Shown piece by piece: positions 8,605-19,037 of a stretch of DNA of 64,000 nt. Below the pieces are notes generated by a model. The model was not told where the DNA came from and ran no database searches. It was given only the letters and a program-made list of their open reading frames with translations. This DNA is from Flectonema sp. DT1601. Lineage: Eukaryota; Euglenozoa; Diplonemea; Diplonemida; Diplonemidae. The stretch covers positions 372,001 to 436,000 of the forward strand of contig OZ025845.1 of NCBI GenBank assembly GCA_964019425.1. The letters run 5' to 3'. Within the stretch, counting starts at the first letter, position 1, and each line of letters opens with the position of its first letter. A program made the position numbers and the translations under genes.

Positions 8605-9611
8605 TGTACCCTGGACGGGTACCTAGCCAGGGAATAAAAACAGACGTGACTTGGTTGTAAAAATAATGTTTGTTCAGGAAGCTTAAAAAAAAAATTGCGC
8701 GAGCAACGCGAGCCTGGAAGGGGTATCTCTAGTGCAACGTTGTCAACAAGGTGGTTGAGACAGCAGGCATGGTGGAGAATTTTGTTTTCAAGGGTGGTGT
8801 CGCCTTCCAATCCCTTTTGTCTGTCTGAGAACAAGACTGCCCTCTCCAGCGACTTGCCGAAGTGAGCAGCCATCTGAGAATGGTGGTATGCCCACCCGTC
8901 CTTGTTCTCCGACACATTGCTTGTTGAGAAACACAAAGGGAAAATGTGTCTCTCAGCATCCATCCCAACCGTGATGTACAGGGTACCACGGAATGCGCCT
9001 GACAGGTGGCAAGCGTCGCTGTGGATTATCGGAGAGAGAGTCGGAAATGCCCTACCATCCAAAAAACACCAAAATGCTCTTGTGAAGGTGCTTTGTGTCT
9101 TGACTATGTCGTATGACATTGCAGGGTTGACGGATTTCAAATTCTGTAGAAAAGCAGCTATCAACCCGAATTGATCACCCTGACTGCCAAGAACCTTCTG
9201 GCGTGTGTTCCTTAGCGCCTTGGTGATGATGTGTGTCGAGACATCGACGGAACTGAAAGTTGTAAGATCTTTGGCAACTTCGCTCGGATAAAGCATAGGC
9301 TTTGTCCTAACCTTCTGCTCTACCCGGTTGGCTACGAACTTGCATAACCCGTAGGTTACTTGCTTCGCTGCTCCAGGTGAACAAGTGTGCTCTTCCACAT
9401 GCCACACACGACAGTTCCCTTGGTCCATCTTTGTTTTTACTGCCCACTGGCAGGCATCCACCGGACACGAAAAATTCATGTACGTCCGGTCCCTTTTTCC
9501 CCTTGCGAAACTGTGCCCACTCTGGTGGGAAATCTCCAGCAGGTGTATCTCAAACTTCTCCCTAGTGTCAAACACTTGTCCAACAGAAAGACTCTGAACA
9601 GGGACAGGCAT
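8598..9611 (-). pseudogene. MULE transposase, N-terminal half (copy 1)
   Basis: Starts at an ATG at 9,611 (MPVPVQSLSVGQVF). The N-terminal 110 residues hold a Cys/His DNA-binding region of the MuDR/FAR1 type (CPVDACQW, VWHVEEHTC). The catalytic core follows: HSDACHLSGAFRGTL carries the first Asp, VLFSDRQKGLEG the second, and HHACCLNHLVDN matches the Cys/His segment of the MULE core. Homology stops near 8,706; the last 40 or so codons are unrelated. The third acidic residue, SWIM finger and zinc knuckle lie on a separate frame at 42,791-43,621. The half alone cannot make a complete DDE site. The family moves DNA with TIRs and 9-11 bp target duplications. Confidence 0.85.
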
Positions 9612-9689
9612 GTTAGATATTGTTGCGAGTTAAAGCGAAGGCTGTAAAGAAATGTAAAAATGATAGATTAATTATAATTATTATTATTA

Positions 9690-9693
9690 GATG

Positions 9694-9743
<50 letters not shown>

Positions 9744-9751
9744 AAAAAAAA
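9690..9751 (+). repeat. Long poly-A tract
   Basis: About 46 A residues (9,690-9,736) followed after CTA by 12 more, directly inside the right MULE TIR. Length is probably unstable and sensitive to assembly. Confidence 0.9.
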
Positions 9752-9855
9752 TGCCCTCACCCAGGATCGAACTGGACGGTTTACAGCCATTTTGGATTTT
9801 GTAATGAATGGTTAGTTCTGAAACTATTTGTGTAGGAAAGACCCCTTTACCCTTG

Positions 9856-10246
9856 TTTTTTTATCGATCTACTATGTCGATCACTTTCTATTTTCCGTCC
9901 TGGTCAAGACGCTAAACTGATTGTTTTTTTTTTTTCAAAATTAATAAAAAAGAATATAAAAAAAAAAAAAAAAAAGGAATAAACAATGTTATCATTGTTT
10001 TTTTTTATCGATCGACTATGTCGATTAATTTCTATTTTCCGTCCTGATCAAGACGCTAAACTGATTGTTTTTTCTTTAAAATAATTAAAAGGATTTAAAA
10101 AAAAAAAAAAAAAAAAAGAATAAACAATGTTATCATTGTTTTTTTTCTATCGATCGACTATGTCGATTAATTTCTATTTTCCGTCCTGATCGAGACGCTA
10201 AACTGATTGTTTCCTTTTTTTAAATAATAAATAAAAAAAAAAAAAA
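9856..10246 (-). repeat. Satellite array A1, reverse orientation
   Basis: Three units of the main satellite on the minus strand. Each holds the CGTCCTGATCAAGACG-type hairpin, a CGAC/GTCG hairpin and the AACAATGTTATCATTGTT inverted repeat, separated by A- and T-runs. The array starts immediately at the MULE end. Confidence 0.9.
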
Positions 10247-10630
10247 AAAAGAGCATTTCCCTGCTATCCCTCATATCCCCACAATAATATTATACCTTTT
10301 CATTTTCTCTTTCCTTTTCTGGTCTTTTTTTCTTCTTTTTTTTCCTTTTTCATACAACGTTTTTTATTTATATATTTTTTTTTTTTTTTTTTTTTCATGT
10401 TTGATTATTTCCTCTTCATTTTTTTTTTTTTTTTTCTCTGCCTCTCTCTTAATTCTGTTCGTTTCTTTGAAACGAAAATTCATTTGAATATTATTCCTTG
10501 GTCAGCAACCATCATTGTCGCCCTTTGGGCCTGTTAAAAAAAAATAAATAAAAAATAAAAAGAAAGTTTACATCGGGAATAAGGCAGGAGCCAAAAGCTC
10601 CCAGTCCGTTACTTCCCACTTTATCGAAAT
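10247..10630 (-). repeat. M1 module
   Basis: From GAGCATTTCCCTGCTATCCC to CCCACTTTATCGAAAT. On the minus strand it starts ATTTCGATAAAGTGGGAAG and has a GGAGC/GCTCC hairpin, GCCCAAAGGGC, a GAATAATATTC palindrome and TTCGTTTC/GAAACGAA arms, ending at a run leading into the array. The boundary at TTTCGATAAAG is sharp in every copy. Confidence 0.85.
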
Positions 10631-10740
10631 TCTGTAAAAAGAAAAAAAAAAAAAGAAATCAAAAAAGAAGAATTTTCAAACGAAGTTATAACAACCCCTA
10701 CCACCCATTATGATCAATTCCGCTTGTTTTTTTTTTTTTT
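10631..10740 (-). repeat. M4 module
   Basis: Contains AACGAAGTTATAACAACCCC, CTACCACCCATTATGATC and AATTCCGCTTG. On the minus strand M4 ends in a T-rich tract. In complete copies this is followed by ACAGGAGTTAAGATCACT. Confidence 0.75.
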
Positions 10741-11621
10741 TTTTAAAACAAAAAAAAAATAAAAAATTATAAAAGATTAAACAATGTTATCATTGTATTT
10801 TTATCGATCGACTATGTCGATTACTTTCTATTTTCCGTCCTGGTCAAGACGCTAAACTGATTGTTTTTTTTTTTTTTCAAAATTAATAAAAAAGAATATA
10901 AAAAAAAAAAAAAATAAAAAAAAGAATAAACAATGTTATCATTGTTTTTTTTATCGATCGACTATGTCGATCACTTTCTATTTTCCGTCCTGGTCAAGAC
11001 GCTAAACTGATTGTTTTTTTTTTTTTTCAAAATTAATAAAAAAGAATATAAAAAAAAAAAATTAAAAAAAAGAATAAACAATGTTATCATTGTTTTTTTA
11101 TCGTTCGACCATGTCGACTAATTTCTATTTTCCGTTTTTTTTTCTTAAAAAATAAATAAAAAGAATTTAAAAAAAAAAAAAAAAAAAAGAATAAACAATG
11201 TTATCATTGTTTTTTTATCGATCGACTATGTCGATTACTTTCTATTTTCCGTCCTGGTCAAGACGCTAAACTGATTGTTTTTTTTTCTTCAAAATTAATA
11301 AAAAAAGAATATAAAAAAAAAAATAAAAAAAAGATTAAACAATGTTATCATTGTTTTTTTATCGATCGACTTCGTCGACTAATTTCTATTTTCCGTCCTG
11401 GTCAGGAAGCTAAACTGATTGTTTTTTCTAAATAAATAAAAAGAATAAAAAAAAAAAAAAAAAAAAAGATTAAACAATGTTATCATTGTTTTTTTTTATC
11501 GATCGACTATGTCGATTACTTTCTATTTTCCGTCCTGGTCAGGACGCTAAACTGATTGTTTTTTCTTTAAAAAATAAATAAAAAGAATAAAAAAAAAAAA
11601 AAAAAAAAAAAATGAATAAAG
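10741..11621 (-). repeat. Satellite array A2, reverse orientation
   Basis: About seven units in the same orientation as A1. Units alternate between a long form with the GACCAGGACGG hairpin and a short form lacking it. Confidence 0.9.
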
Positions 11622-12000
11622 AATTTCGATAAAGTGGGAAGTAACGGACTGGGAGCTTTTGGCTCCTGCCCTATTCCCGATGTAAACTTTCTTTTTATTT
11701 TTTATTTTTTTTTAACAGGCCCAAAGGGCGACAATGATGGTTGCTGACCAAGGAATAATATTCAAATGAATTTTCGTTTCAAAGAAACGAACAGAATTAA
11801 GAGAGAGGCAGAGAAAAAAAAAAAAAAAAATGAAGAGGAAATAATCAAACATGAAAAAAAAAAAAAAAAAATATATATAAATAAAAAACGTTGTATGAAA
11901 AAGGAAAAAAAAGAAGAAAAAAAAAAGACCAGAAAAGGAAAGAGAAAATGAAAAGGTATAATATTATTGTGGGGATATGAGGGATAGCAGGGAGATGCTC
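11622..12000 (+). repeat. M1 module
   Basis: Starts ATTTCGATAAAGTGGGAAG and ends AGCAGGGAGATGCTC, directly followed by array A3. Orientation is opposite to the M1 at 10,247, so the two arrays diverge from here. The Lys-rich frame inside it is a translation of the A-runs. Confidence 0.85.
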
Positions 12001-14695
12001 TTTTTTTTTTCTTTTTTTTTTTTCTTATTTATTATTTAAAAAAAGGAAACAATCAGTTTAGCGTCTCGATCAGGACGGAAAATAGAAAGTAATCGACATA
12101 GTTGATCGATAGAAAAAAAAACAATGATAACATTGTTTATTCTTTTTTTTTTTTTTTTTTTTTTTATTTATTTTTTAAAGAAAAAACAATCAGTTTAGCG
12201 TCTTGACCAGGACGGAAAATAGTAAGTAATCGACATAGTCGATCGATAAAAAAAAAACAATGATAACATTGTTTATTCCTTTTTTTTTTTTTTTTTATTC
12301 TTTTTATTTATTTTTAAAGAAAAAACAATCAGTTTAGCGTCCTGACCAGGACAGAAAATAGAAAGTAATCGACATAGTCGATCGATAAAAAAAACAATGA
12401 TAACATTGTTTATTCTTTTTTTTTTTTTTTTTTAATTCTTTTTATTTATTTTTAAAAAGAAAAAAAATGGAAAATAGAAATTAGTCAACAAAGTCGAACG
12501 ATAAAAAAAAACAATGATAACATTGTTTATTCTTTTTTTTTTTTTATTTTTTTTATATTCTTTTTTATTAATTTTGAAAAAAAAAAAACAATCAGTTTAG
12601 CGTCCTGACCAGGACGGAAAATAGAAAGTAATCGACATAGTCGATCGATAAAAAAACAATGATAACATTGTTTATTCTTTTTTTTTATTTTAAATTCTTT
12701 TTATTTATTTTTTAAAGAAAAAAAAACGGAAAATAGAAATTAGTCGACAAAGTCGAACGATAAAAAAAAACAATGATAACATTGTTTATTCTTTTTTTTG
12801 TATTTTTTTATATTCTTTTTTATTAATTTTGAAAAAAAAACAATCAGTTTAGCGTCTTGACCAGGACGGAAAATAGAAAGTGATCGACATAGTCGATCGA
12901 TAAAAAAACAATGATAACATTGTTTATTCTTTTTTTTTTTTATTTTTTTATTTTAAATTCTTTTTATTAATTTTTTAAAGAAAAAAAAAAAACGGAAAAT
13001 AGAAATTAGTCGACATAGTCGAACGATAAAAAAAAACAATGATAACATTGTTTATTCTTTTTTTTTTATTTTTTTTTTTAATATTTTTTTTATTTTGAAA
13101 AAAAAAAAAACAATCAGTTTAGCGTCTTGACCAGGACGGAAAATAGAAAGTAATCGACATAGTCGATCGATAAAAAAAAACAATGATAACATTGTTTATT
13201 CTTTTTTTTTTATTTTAAATTCTTTTTATTTATTTTCCAAAGAAAAAAAAAACGGAAAATAGAAATTAGTCGACAAAGTCGAACGATAAAAAAAAACAAT
13301 GATAACATTGTTTATTCTTTTCTTTTTTTTTTTATATTCTTTTTTATTAATTTTGAAAAAAAAAACAATCAGTTTAGCGTCTTGACCAGGACGGAAAATA
13401 GAAAGTGATCGACATAGTCGATCGATAAAAAAAACAATGATAACATTGTTTATTCCTTTTTTTTTTTTTTTAATTCTTTTTATTTATTTTCCAAAGAAAA
13501 AAAAATGGAAAATAGAAATTAGTCAACAAAGTCGAACGATAAAAAAAAACAATGATAACATTGTTTATTCTTTTTTTTTTTATTTTTTTATATTCTTTTT
13601 TATTAATTTTGAAAAAAAAACAATCAGTTTAGCGTCTTGACCAGGACGGAAAATAGAAAGTAATCGACATAGTCGATCGATAAAAAAACAATGATAACAT
13701 TGTTTATTCTTTTTTTTTTTATTTTTTTATTTTAAATTCTTTTTATTTATTTTTTAAAGAAAGAAAAACGGAAAATAGAAATTAGTCGACAAAGTCGAAC
13801 GATAAAAAAAACAATGATAACATTGTTTATTCTTTTTTTTGTATTTTTTTATATTCTTTTTTATTAATTTTGAAAAAAAAACAATCAGTTTAGCGTCTTG
13901 ACCAGGACGGAAAATAGAAAGTGATCGACATAGTCGATCGATAAAAAAACAATGATAACATTGTTTATTCTTTTTTCTTTTATTTTTTTATTTTAAATTC
14001 TTTTTATTTATTTTTTAAAGAAAAAAAAAAACGGAAAATAGAAATTAGTCGACATAGTCGAACGATAAAAAAAAACAATGATAACATTGTTTATTCTTTT
14101 TTTTTTTATTTTTTTTTTTAAATATTTTTTTATTTTGAAAAAAAAAAAACAATCAGTTTAGCGTCTTGACCAGGACGGAAAATAGAAAGTAATCGACATA
14201 GTCGATCGATAAAAAAAAACAATGATAACATTGTTTATTCTTTTTTTTTTATTTTAAATTCTTTTTATTTATTTTCCAAAGAAAAAAAAAAACGGAAAAT
14301 AGAAATTAGTCGACAAAGTCGAACGATAAAAAAAAACAATGATAACATTGTTTATTCTTTTTTTTTTTTTTTTATATTCTTTTTTATTAATTTTGAAAAA
14401 AAAAACAATCAGTTTAGCGTCTTGACCAGGACGGAAAATAGAAAGTGATCGACATAGTCGATCGATAAAAAAAAAACAATGATAACATTGTTTATTCTTT
14501 TTTTTTTTTTTATATTCTTCTTATTAATTTTTTTAAAAAAAAAAAAACAATCAGTTTAGCGTCTTGACCAGGACGGAAAACTGGAAGTAATCGACATAGT
14601 CGATCGATAAAAAAAACAATGATAACATTGTTTCATCTTTTATATTTTTTAATTTTTTTTTTTATATTTGAAGAAAAGAAAGAAAAAAAAAAAAA
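12001..14695 (+). repeat. Satellite array A3, forward orientation
   Basis: About 23 units, judged from length. Long units read AACAATCAGTTTAGCGTC, TTGACCAGGACGGAAAATAG, GTAATCGACATAGTCGATCG and AACAATGATAACATTGTT, then ATTC and a T-run. Short units start at ACGGAAAATAGAAATTAGTC, have CGACAAAGTCG in place of CGACATAGTCG, and lack the first hairpin. Long and short units alternate, giving a dimeric higher-order repeat of roughly 230 bp. Position 13,084-13,092 is the empty site of the MULE found in copy 2. Confidence 0.92.
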
Positions 14696-14818
14696 AAAAC
14701 AAGCGGAATTGATCATAATGGGTGGCAGGGGTTGATATAACTTCATTTGAAAATTCTTCTTTTTTAATTTCTTTTTTTTTTTTTTTTTTTTTTATTTAAC
14801 AGGAGTTAAGATCACTTA
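14696..14818 (+). repeat. M4 module
   Basis: From AAGCGGAATTGATCATAATG through a long T-run to AACAGGAGTTAAGATCAC. It marks the end of a forward array, as at 34,258 and 60,602. Confidence 0.75.
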
Positions 14819-15280
14819 CATGAGTTAACACAACACAGATACGAGAGTAGCAAACTGAGGTAACACTACCAATTCATCAAAAAATAATCAGGATCGGACA
14901 CAAGGAGGAGGGTTCATTCTACCTCTCACTGTCCTTGCTGGTATCTTAAGTGTCTTGGTATCTCTTTTGTGTCGGTATCTCGGAAGTGCTGGTATCTCGT
15001 ATGTGCGTTGGTATCTCTTGCGTGTTGGTATCTCTTGCACATAAGAAAAAATATTGAGTTAACATGATCAGTTTTATTTAAAATTAAAGACAGACCGGAA
15101 CTATTTGAAAATAAAATGTAGATGGGAAACAGTGAAAATTAAAATGAATGATAAAATTAAATGAGATTTATGACATAACAGACCAGATAGAGAGTAATAA
15201 AGGGAAAAGGAAAACGGGAAGGGTTCATTCACTTAGTTAAAGTTAAGACCGATTAGTCAGTTTAAGGTTTTTTTTCTTAA
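14819..15280 (+). repeat. M3 module with GGTATCTC repeats
   Basis: Six GGTATCTC or GGTATCTTA phrases at about 14,939-15,036, spaced 12-21 bp apart, are followed by a segment with GTAGATGGGAAACAGTG and TTAAGACCGATTAGTCAG. The whole module recurs inverted at about 39,500-40,005 and in copy 2 at 60,720-61,180. No gene is seen. Confidence 0.7.
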
Positions 15281-15597
15281 AAAATAAATAAAAAGAATTT
15301 AAAAAAAAAAATAAAAAAAAGATTAAACAATGTTATCATTGTTTTTTTATCGATCGACTTCGTCGACTAATTTCTATTTTCCGTCCTGGTCAGGAAGCTA
15401 AACTGATTGTTTTTTCTAAATAAATAAAAAGAATAAAAAAAAAAAAAAAAAAAAAAGATTAAACAATGTTATCATTGTTTTTTTTTCTATCGATCAACTA
15501 TGTCGATTAATTTCTATTTTCCGTCCTGATCGAGACGCTAAACTGATTGTTTCCTTTTTTAAATAATAAATAAGAAAAAAAAAAAAAAAAAAAAAAA
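15281..15597 (-). repeat. Satellite array A4, reverse orientation
   Basis: Three reverse-orientation units ending at an M1 module. Confidence 0.85.
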
Positions 15598-15719
15598 GAG
15601 CATCTCCCTGCTATCCCTCATATCCCCACAATAATATTATACCTTTTCATTTTCTCTTTCCTTTTCTGGTCTTTTTTTTTTCTTTTTTTTCCTTTTTCAT
15701 ACAACGTTTTTTATTTATA

Positions 15720-15753
<34 letters not shown>

Positions 15754-15788
15754 CATGTTTGATTATTTCCTCTTCATTTTTTCTTTTC

Positions 15789-15822
<34 letters not shown>

Positions 15823-16010
15823 TCTGCCTCTCTCTTAATTCTGTTCGTTTCTTTGAAACGAAAATTCATTTGAATATTATTCCTTGGTCAGCAACCATCA
15901 TTGTCGCCCTTTGGGCCTGTTAAAAAAAATAAAAATAAAAAGAAAGTTTACATCGGGAATAGGGCAGGAGCCAAAAGCTCCCAGTCCGTTACTTCCCACT
16001 TTATCGAAAT
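15598..16010 (-). repeat. M1 module
   Basis: Full M1 with a (TA)n microsatellite at 15,715-15,735 and a TTTTC-rich stretch. The (TA)n is the empty site of the TIR element at 61,639-63,046 in copy 2. Confidence 0.85.
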
Positions 16011-16090
16011 TCTATTTTCCGTCCTGATCGAGACGCTAAACTGATTGTTTCCTTTTTTTAAATAATAAATAAAAAAAAAAAAAAAAAAAA
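16011..16090 (-). repeat. Partial satellite unit
   Basis: One truncated unit (CTATTTTCCGTCCTGATCG to CTGATTGTTTCC) between two M1 modules, suggesting head-to-tail joining of M1-array units. Confidence 0.8.
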
Positions 16091-16262
16091 GAGCATCTCC
16101 CTGCTATCCTCATATCCCCACAATAATATTATACCTTTTCATTTTCTCTTTCCTTTTCTGGTCTTTTTTTTTCTTTTTTTCCGTTTTCATACAACGTTTT
16201 TTATTTATATTTTTTTTTTTTTTTTTTTTTTTCATGTTTGATTATTTCCTCTTCATATTTTT

Positions 16263-16294
<32 letters not shown>

Positions 16295-16486
16295 CTCTGC
16301 CTCTCTCTTAATTCTGTTCGTTTCTTTGAAACGAAAATTCATTTGAATATTATTCCTTGGTCAGCAACCATCATTGTCGCCCTTTGGGCCTGTTAAAAAA
16401 AAAAAAAAAAAAAAAAAGAAAGTTTACATCGGGAATAGGGCAGGAGCCAAAAGCTCCCAGTCCGTTACTTCCCACTTTATCGAAAT
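16091..16486 (-). repeat. M1 module
   Basis: Second M1 in tandem, ending CCCACTTTATCGAAAT before an M2b segment. The short frame across this junction is a chance translation. Confidence 0.85.
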
Positions 16487-16882
16487 TCATGCCACAGGCA
16501 GGCCCTGCATTCAGCAACTATCCAGCAGTGCTTGGATGTCCTGATCTTCTTCTAAAAAAAAGAAAGAAAAACAAAACTGTAGCTGGGATCACTCAGGATC
16601 AACAGACTACCAATGCTACCTGTTGTACTTGCTCACTATGGGGGGTGATGCCAAACACCCAGAAGTACTAAACTGCTTTCCTTCTTGCTGCCCAGGAGTT
16701 TCTGACCAGAACTAATAGAAAATAAAAAGTAGATGGGAAACAATAAAAAGTAAAATGGATATAACTGAGGTTAAACAAGACAAATGAAGTAACAGACCAG
16801 AACAGAAAGAGAATTGTAATAGAAGATTACAAATAAAAAAATGCAAGTATCAACACATGATCAAGATACACCAGCAGCTAAC
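16487..16882 (-). repeat. M2b segment (SINE-like 5' part)
   Basis: Begins ATGCCACAGGCAGGCCCTGC and includes TGGGATCACTCAGGATC and GTAGATGGGAAACAATA. It recurs at 22,500-22,785, 27,694-27,981 and, inverted, 35,530-35,986, where it lies upstream of M2a. No M2a is attached here. Confidence 0.7.
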
Positions 16883-17163
16883 ATTTCGATAAAGTGGGAA
16901 GTAACGGACTGGGAGCTTTTGGCTCCTGCCCTATTCCCGATGTAAACTTTCTTTTTATTTTTATTTTTTTTTAACAGGCCCAAAGGGCGACAATGATGGT
17001 TGCTGACCAAGGAATAATATTCAAATGAATTTTCGTTTCAAAGAAACGAACAGAATTAAGAGAGAGGCAGAGGAAAAAAAAAAAAAAAGAAAGAAAAGAA
17101 AAGAAAAAAAAAAATGAAGAGGAAATAATCAAACATGAAAAAAAAAAAAAAAAAAAATATATA
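16883..17163 (+). repeat. M1 module, part before the pogo-like insertion
   Basis: Normal M1 up to the A-run, then interrupted at TATATA by the pogo-like element. The rest resumes at 18,915. Confidence 0.85.
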
Positions 17164-18914
17164 CCGTAATTATAAATATCATGGTGTATAAAAAGTCTCC
17201 AAATCTCCAAAAAATGGCCAAATCCACCATCTTTATTATATCCAAAGTTTTTTTAGTACAATCATTCACAGAAAACACTTAGCAAAATTCGGATTCCAGA
17301 AAAAAAAAAACTTTTTTTTTTGACCTTTTTCTTTTGACTTTGGTACTAAATTATCGACATTTTGAACTGGTTAAAGTTCTACAGGCTGGTCTTGTGTACC
17401 AACCTGGTGGGGGATTGATAACTAATGTTGAAGTTGCTTCCAGATACATATCAGGACAACATATCCACAAATAACGTTGTTGGTAGCTGGTTGCACAGTC
17501 TTAATGAATGATGTCAAAATTCCTAAAAGCAGCAAGTAGTAGTCTAGATGAGGCCAACTACAACTAAGGAGTTCCCTTCTCCAATCGTTGTAATACACCG
17601 AGGTATGAGGTGCGGTATTAAAACATGAACTCATGTTCACAACTACGGACTTCAGGAGTACGAGTGGATTTGCAGGATTCACAATACCTGCTTTTATAAA
17701 ACCAGCCGTGATAGTATTTTTCATAATACTATCAAGGGCTGTCACTATCCACCCAATTTGCGGCCCTCGAATGTTCTTCGTTTTTGTGAGCTCCTTCATC
17801 CATTTTGACATGGGTTCGGATTCAGGAGCTCCCTTTGGACCCTTCCCTTTCGCAGCGCGCTTTAAAGTTTCTATCAGCTTTTTGCTTTGATTTTTTCAAC
17901 TTTTCCTCCCGCTTGCGCATCTGCTCTGTCATCCACTCACCAAGAAAGCTTGATGCTTCTTTGAAGTTGGCCATGACAGTTAGATCCGACGGCCGGAGAT
18001 GAGAAGTCCATCCGCCTTGCACCAGTATAACCGTGATTTTGGCTTCTTCAAATCGACGAAGGACTTCCTCAGTTATCTGCCCCCTAAACTGGTCATATAC
18101 TGCGAGACCAGGGTAATCCGATTGGAGTCCCAGCTCCTGGCGTTTCTTAATAAAGTATGGGACTATTGCTCAGAAACCTTGACCCAGCTGATAGGAGTTC
18201 TGCTTCAGGCGCTACTTTCGCAGTGGTTCCAAGACGGTATCCAACCCTTCCGTTCCAGGAACTTGTAGGTCCATGTTGATTGTAGGGAACCGGAATCCAC
18301 GCGTTCCGGCGTATCACCTGTGCTTGAAACCAGAGAAGAGAAGCAAACACAGAGCCACTATAGGCACGGATATTCTCAATAAATCGAGCACCTGCTTCCT
18401 CATCAGTGGTTAAGATGGTTGGTCTCCCAGATTTCACCTGCCCTTCTAGTGGTTCTCCCTTTGTCTTCCTCTTTTGTTCCTCAACCAAGAGCTTCATTGC
18501 CCTGCCTGCACTGTTGATCTCTTCTTATGGTCCGTGTTGAAGTATGCAATCGCCCTTGACACATTGGCAGCAGAGTTCACCATCTCACCAATGTTAAGCA
18601 ACTCCCCCCTTGACCACTTCTCATAGCAGCGAGACGTTTGTGCTCTTTTACCCGCTCCTCTTTCTTTATCAAACCCAGCTCCACCTTGCTTACCGACGTC
18701 TTCAGGGGTTCAAAAGGATCCCGTTTTTTCAAAAAATTCCGCATAGTGTGAAAAATTTCATCCCCAAAAACTACCATTTTACAGTCAAAATGTGTACTTT
18801 CATACTTTTTTATAAAAATCCACCAAGTTTTTTTTCCGAGAATCCACCATCTTTTTTATATCCAAAGTTGTTATACTCCAAATTTTTTATACACCGTGAT
18901 ATTTATAATTACAG
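17164..18914. mobile_element. pogo-like (Tc1/mariner group) DNA transposon, degenerate
   Basis: Terminal inverted repeats of about 31 bp (left CCGTAATTATAAATATCATG, right its complement beginning CTGTAATTATAAATATCACG) lie between TA dinucleotides at a TATATA site inside an M1 module, whose uninterrupted form is seen at 11,861-11,885. TA duplication and C[A/T/C]GT-type ends fit the pogo/Tigger group. The coding region is on the minus strand but broken into several frames. Confidence 0.75.
17422..18777 (-). pseudogene. Degenerate pogo-like transposase
   Basis: Several minus-strand frames (18,777-18,577, 18,497-18,147, 18,022-17,822 and 17,811-17,422) carry transposase-like pieces in order. KSGRPTILTTDEEAGARF resembles the HTH linker. 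TSHLRPSDLTVMANFKE matches the HTTHKLQPLDVGVFGPLK-type segment near the end of the pogo DDE core. RGPQIGWIVTALDSIMKNTI and TAGFIKAGIVN resemble the C-terminal helix of that core. Stops and frame changes separate the pieces, so no functional protein is encoded. An alternative is another IS630/Tc1 lineage. Confidence 0.6.
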
Positions 18915-19037
18915 TATATAAATAAAAAACGTTGTATGAAAAAGGAAAAAAAAGAAAAAAAAAAGACCAGAAAAGGAAAGAGAAAATGAAAAGGTATAAT
19001 ATTATTGTGGGGATATGAGGGATAGCAGGGAGATGCT
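18915..19037 (+). repeat. M1 module, remainder
   Basis: TATATAAATAAAAAACGTTG through GGGATAGCAGGGAGATGCTC, completing the M1 that starts at 16,883. Confidence 0.85.

Larger units (their letters stand above)
7259..9852. mobile_element. MULE segment bounded by terminal inverted repeats, copy 1
   Basis: The left end GGGTAAAGGGTCTTTCCTAC and the right end (its reverse complement, ending CCTTTACCC) form inverted repeats of about 110 bp with a few mismatches. Inside are a poly-purine/pyrimidine hairpin module, an M1-like module, a SINE, a tRNA-like sequence and the N-terminal half of a MULE transposase on the minus strand. The flanks (TTTCTTTTT left, TTGTTTTTT right) do not match as a target duplication. 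In copy 2 the right end instead pairs with the outer end at 42,168, so this left TIR is internal to a larger MULE. Confidence 0.7.

Noticed and set aside
7331-9780. Complete tRNA genes in the MULE TIRs
   Set aside because: Only the T-arm/B-box half is present; no A-box or anticodon arm at the right distance.
9771-9810. Dinoflagellate spliced-leader-like phrase AGCCATTTTGG in the MULE TIR
   Set aside because: Only 11 bases match, the rest of the leader and a donor site are absent, and the phrase is part of a TIR conserved on both ends.
11766-11951. Lys-rich or Phe-rich short reading frames throughout the arrays and M1 modules
   Set aside because: They are translations of A- and T-runs and recur wherever the repeat does, with frame changes between copies; no start context or domain.
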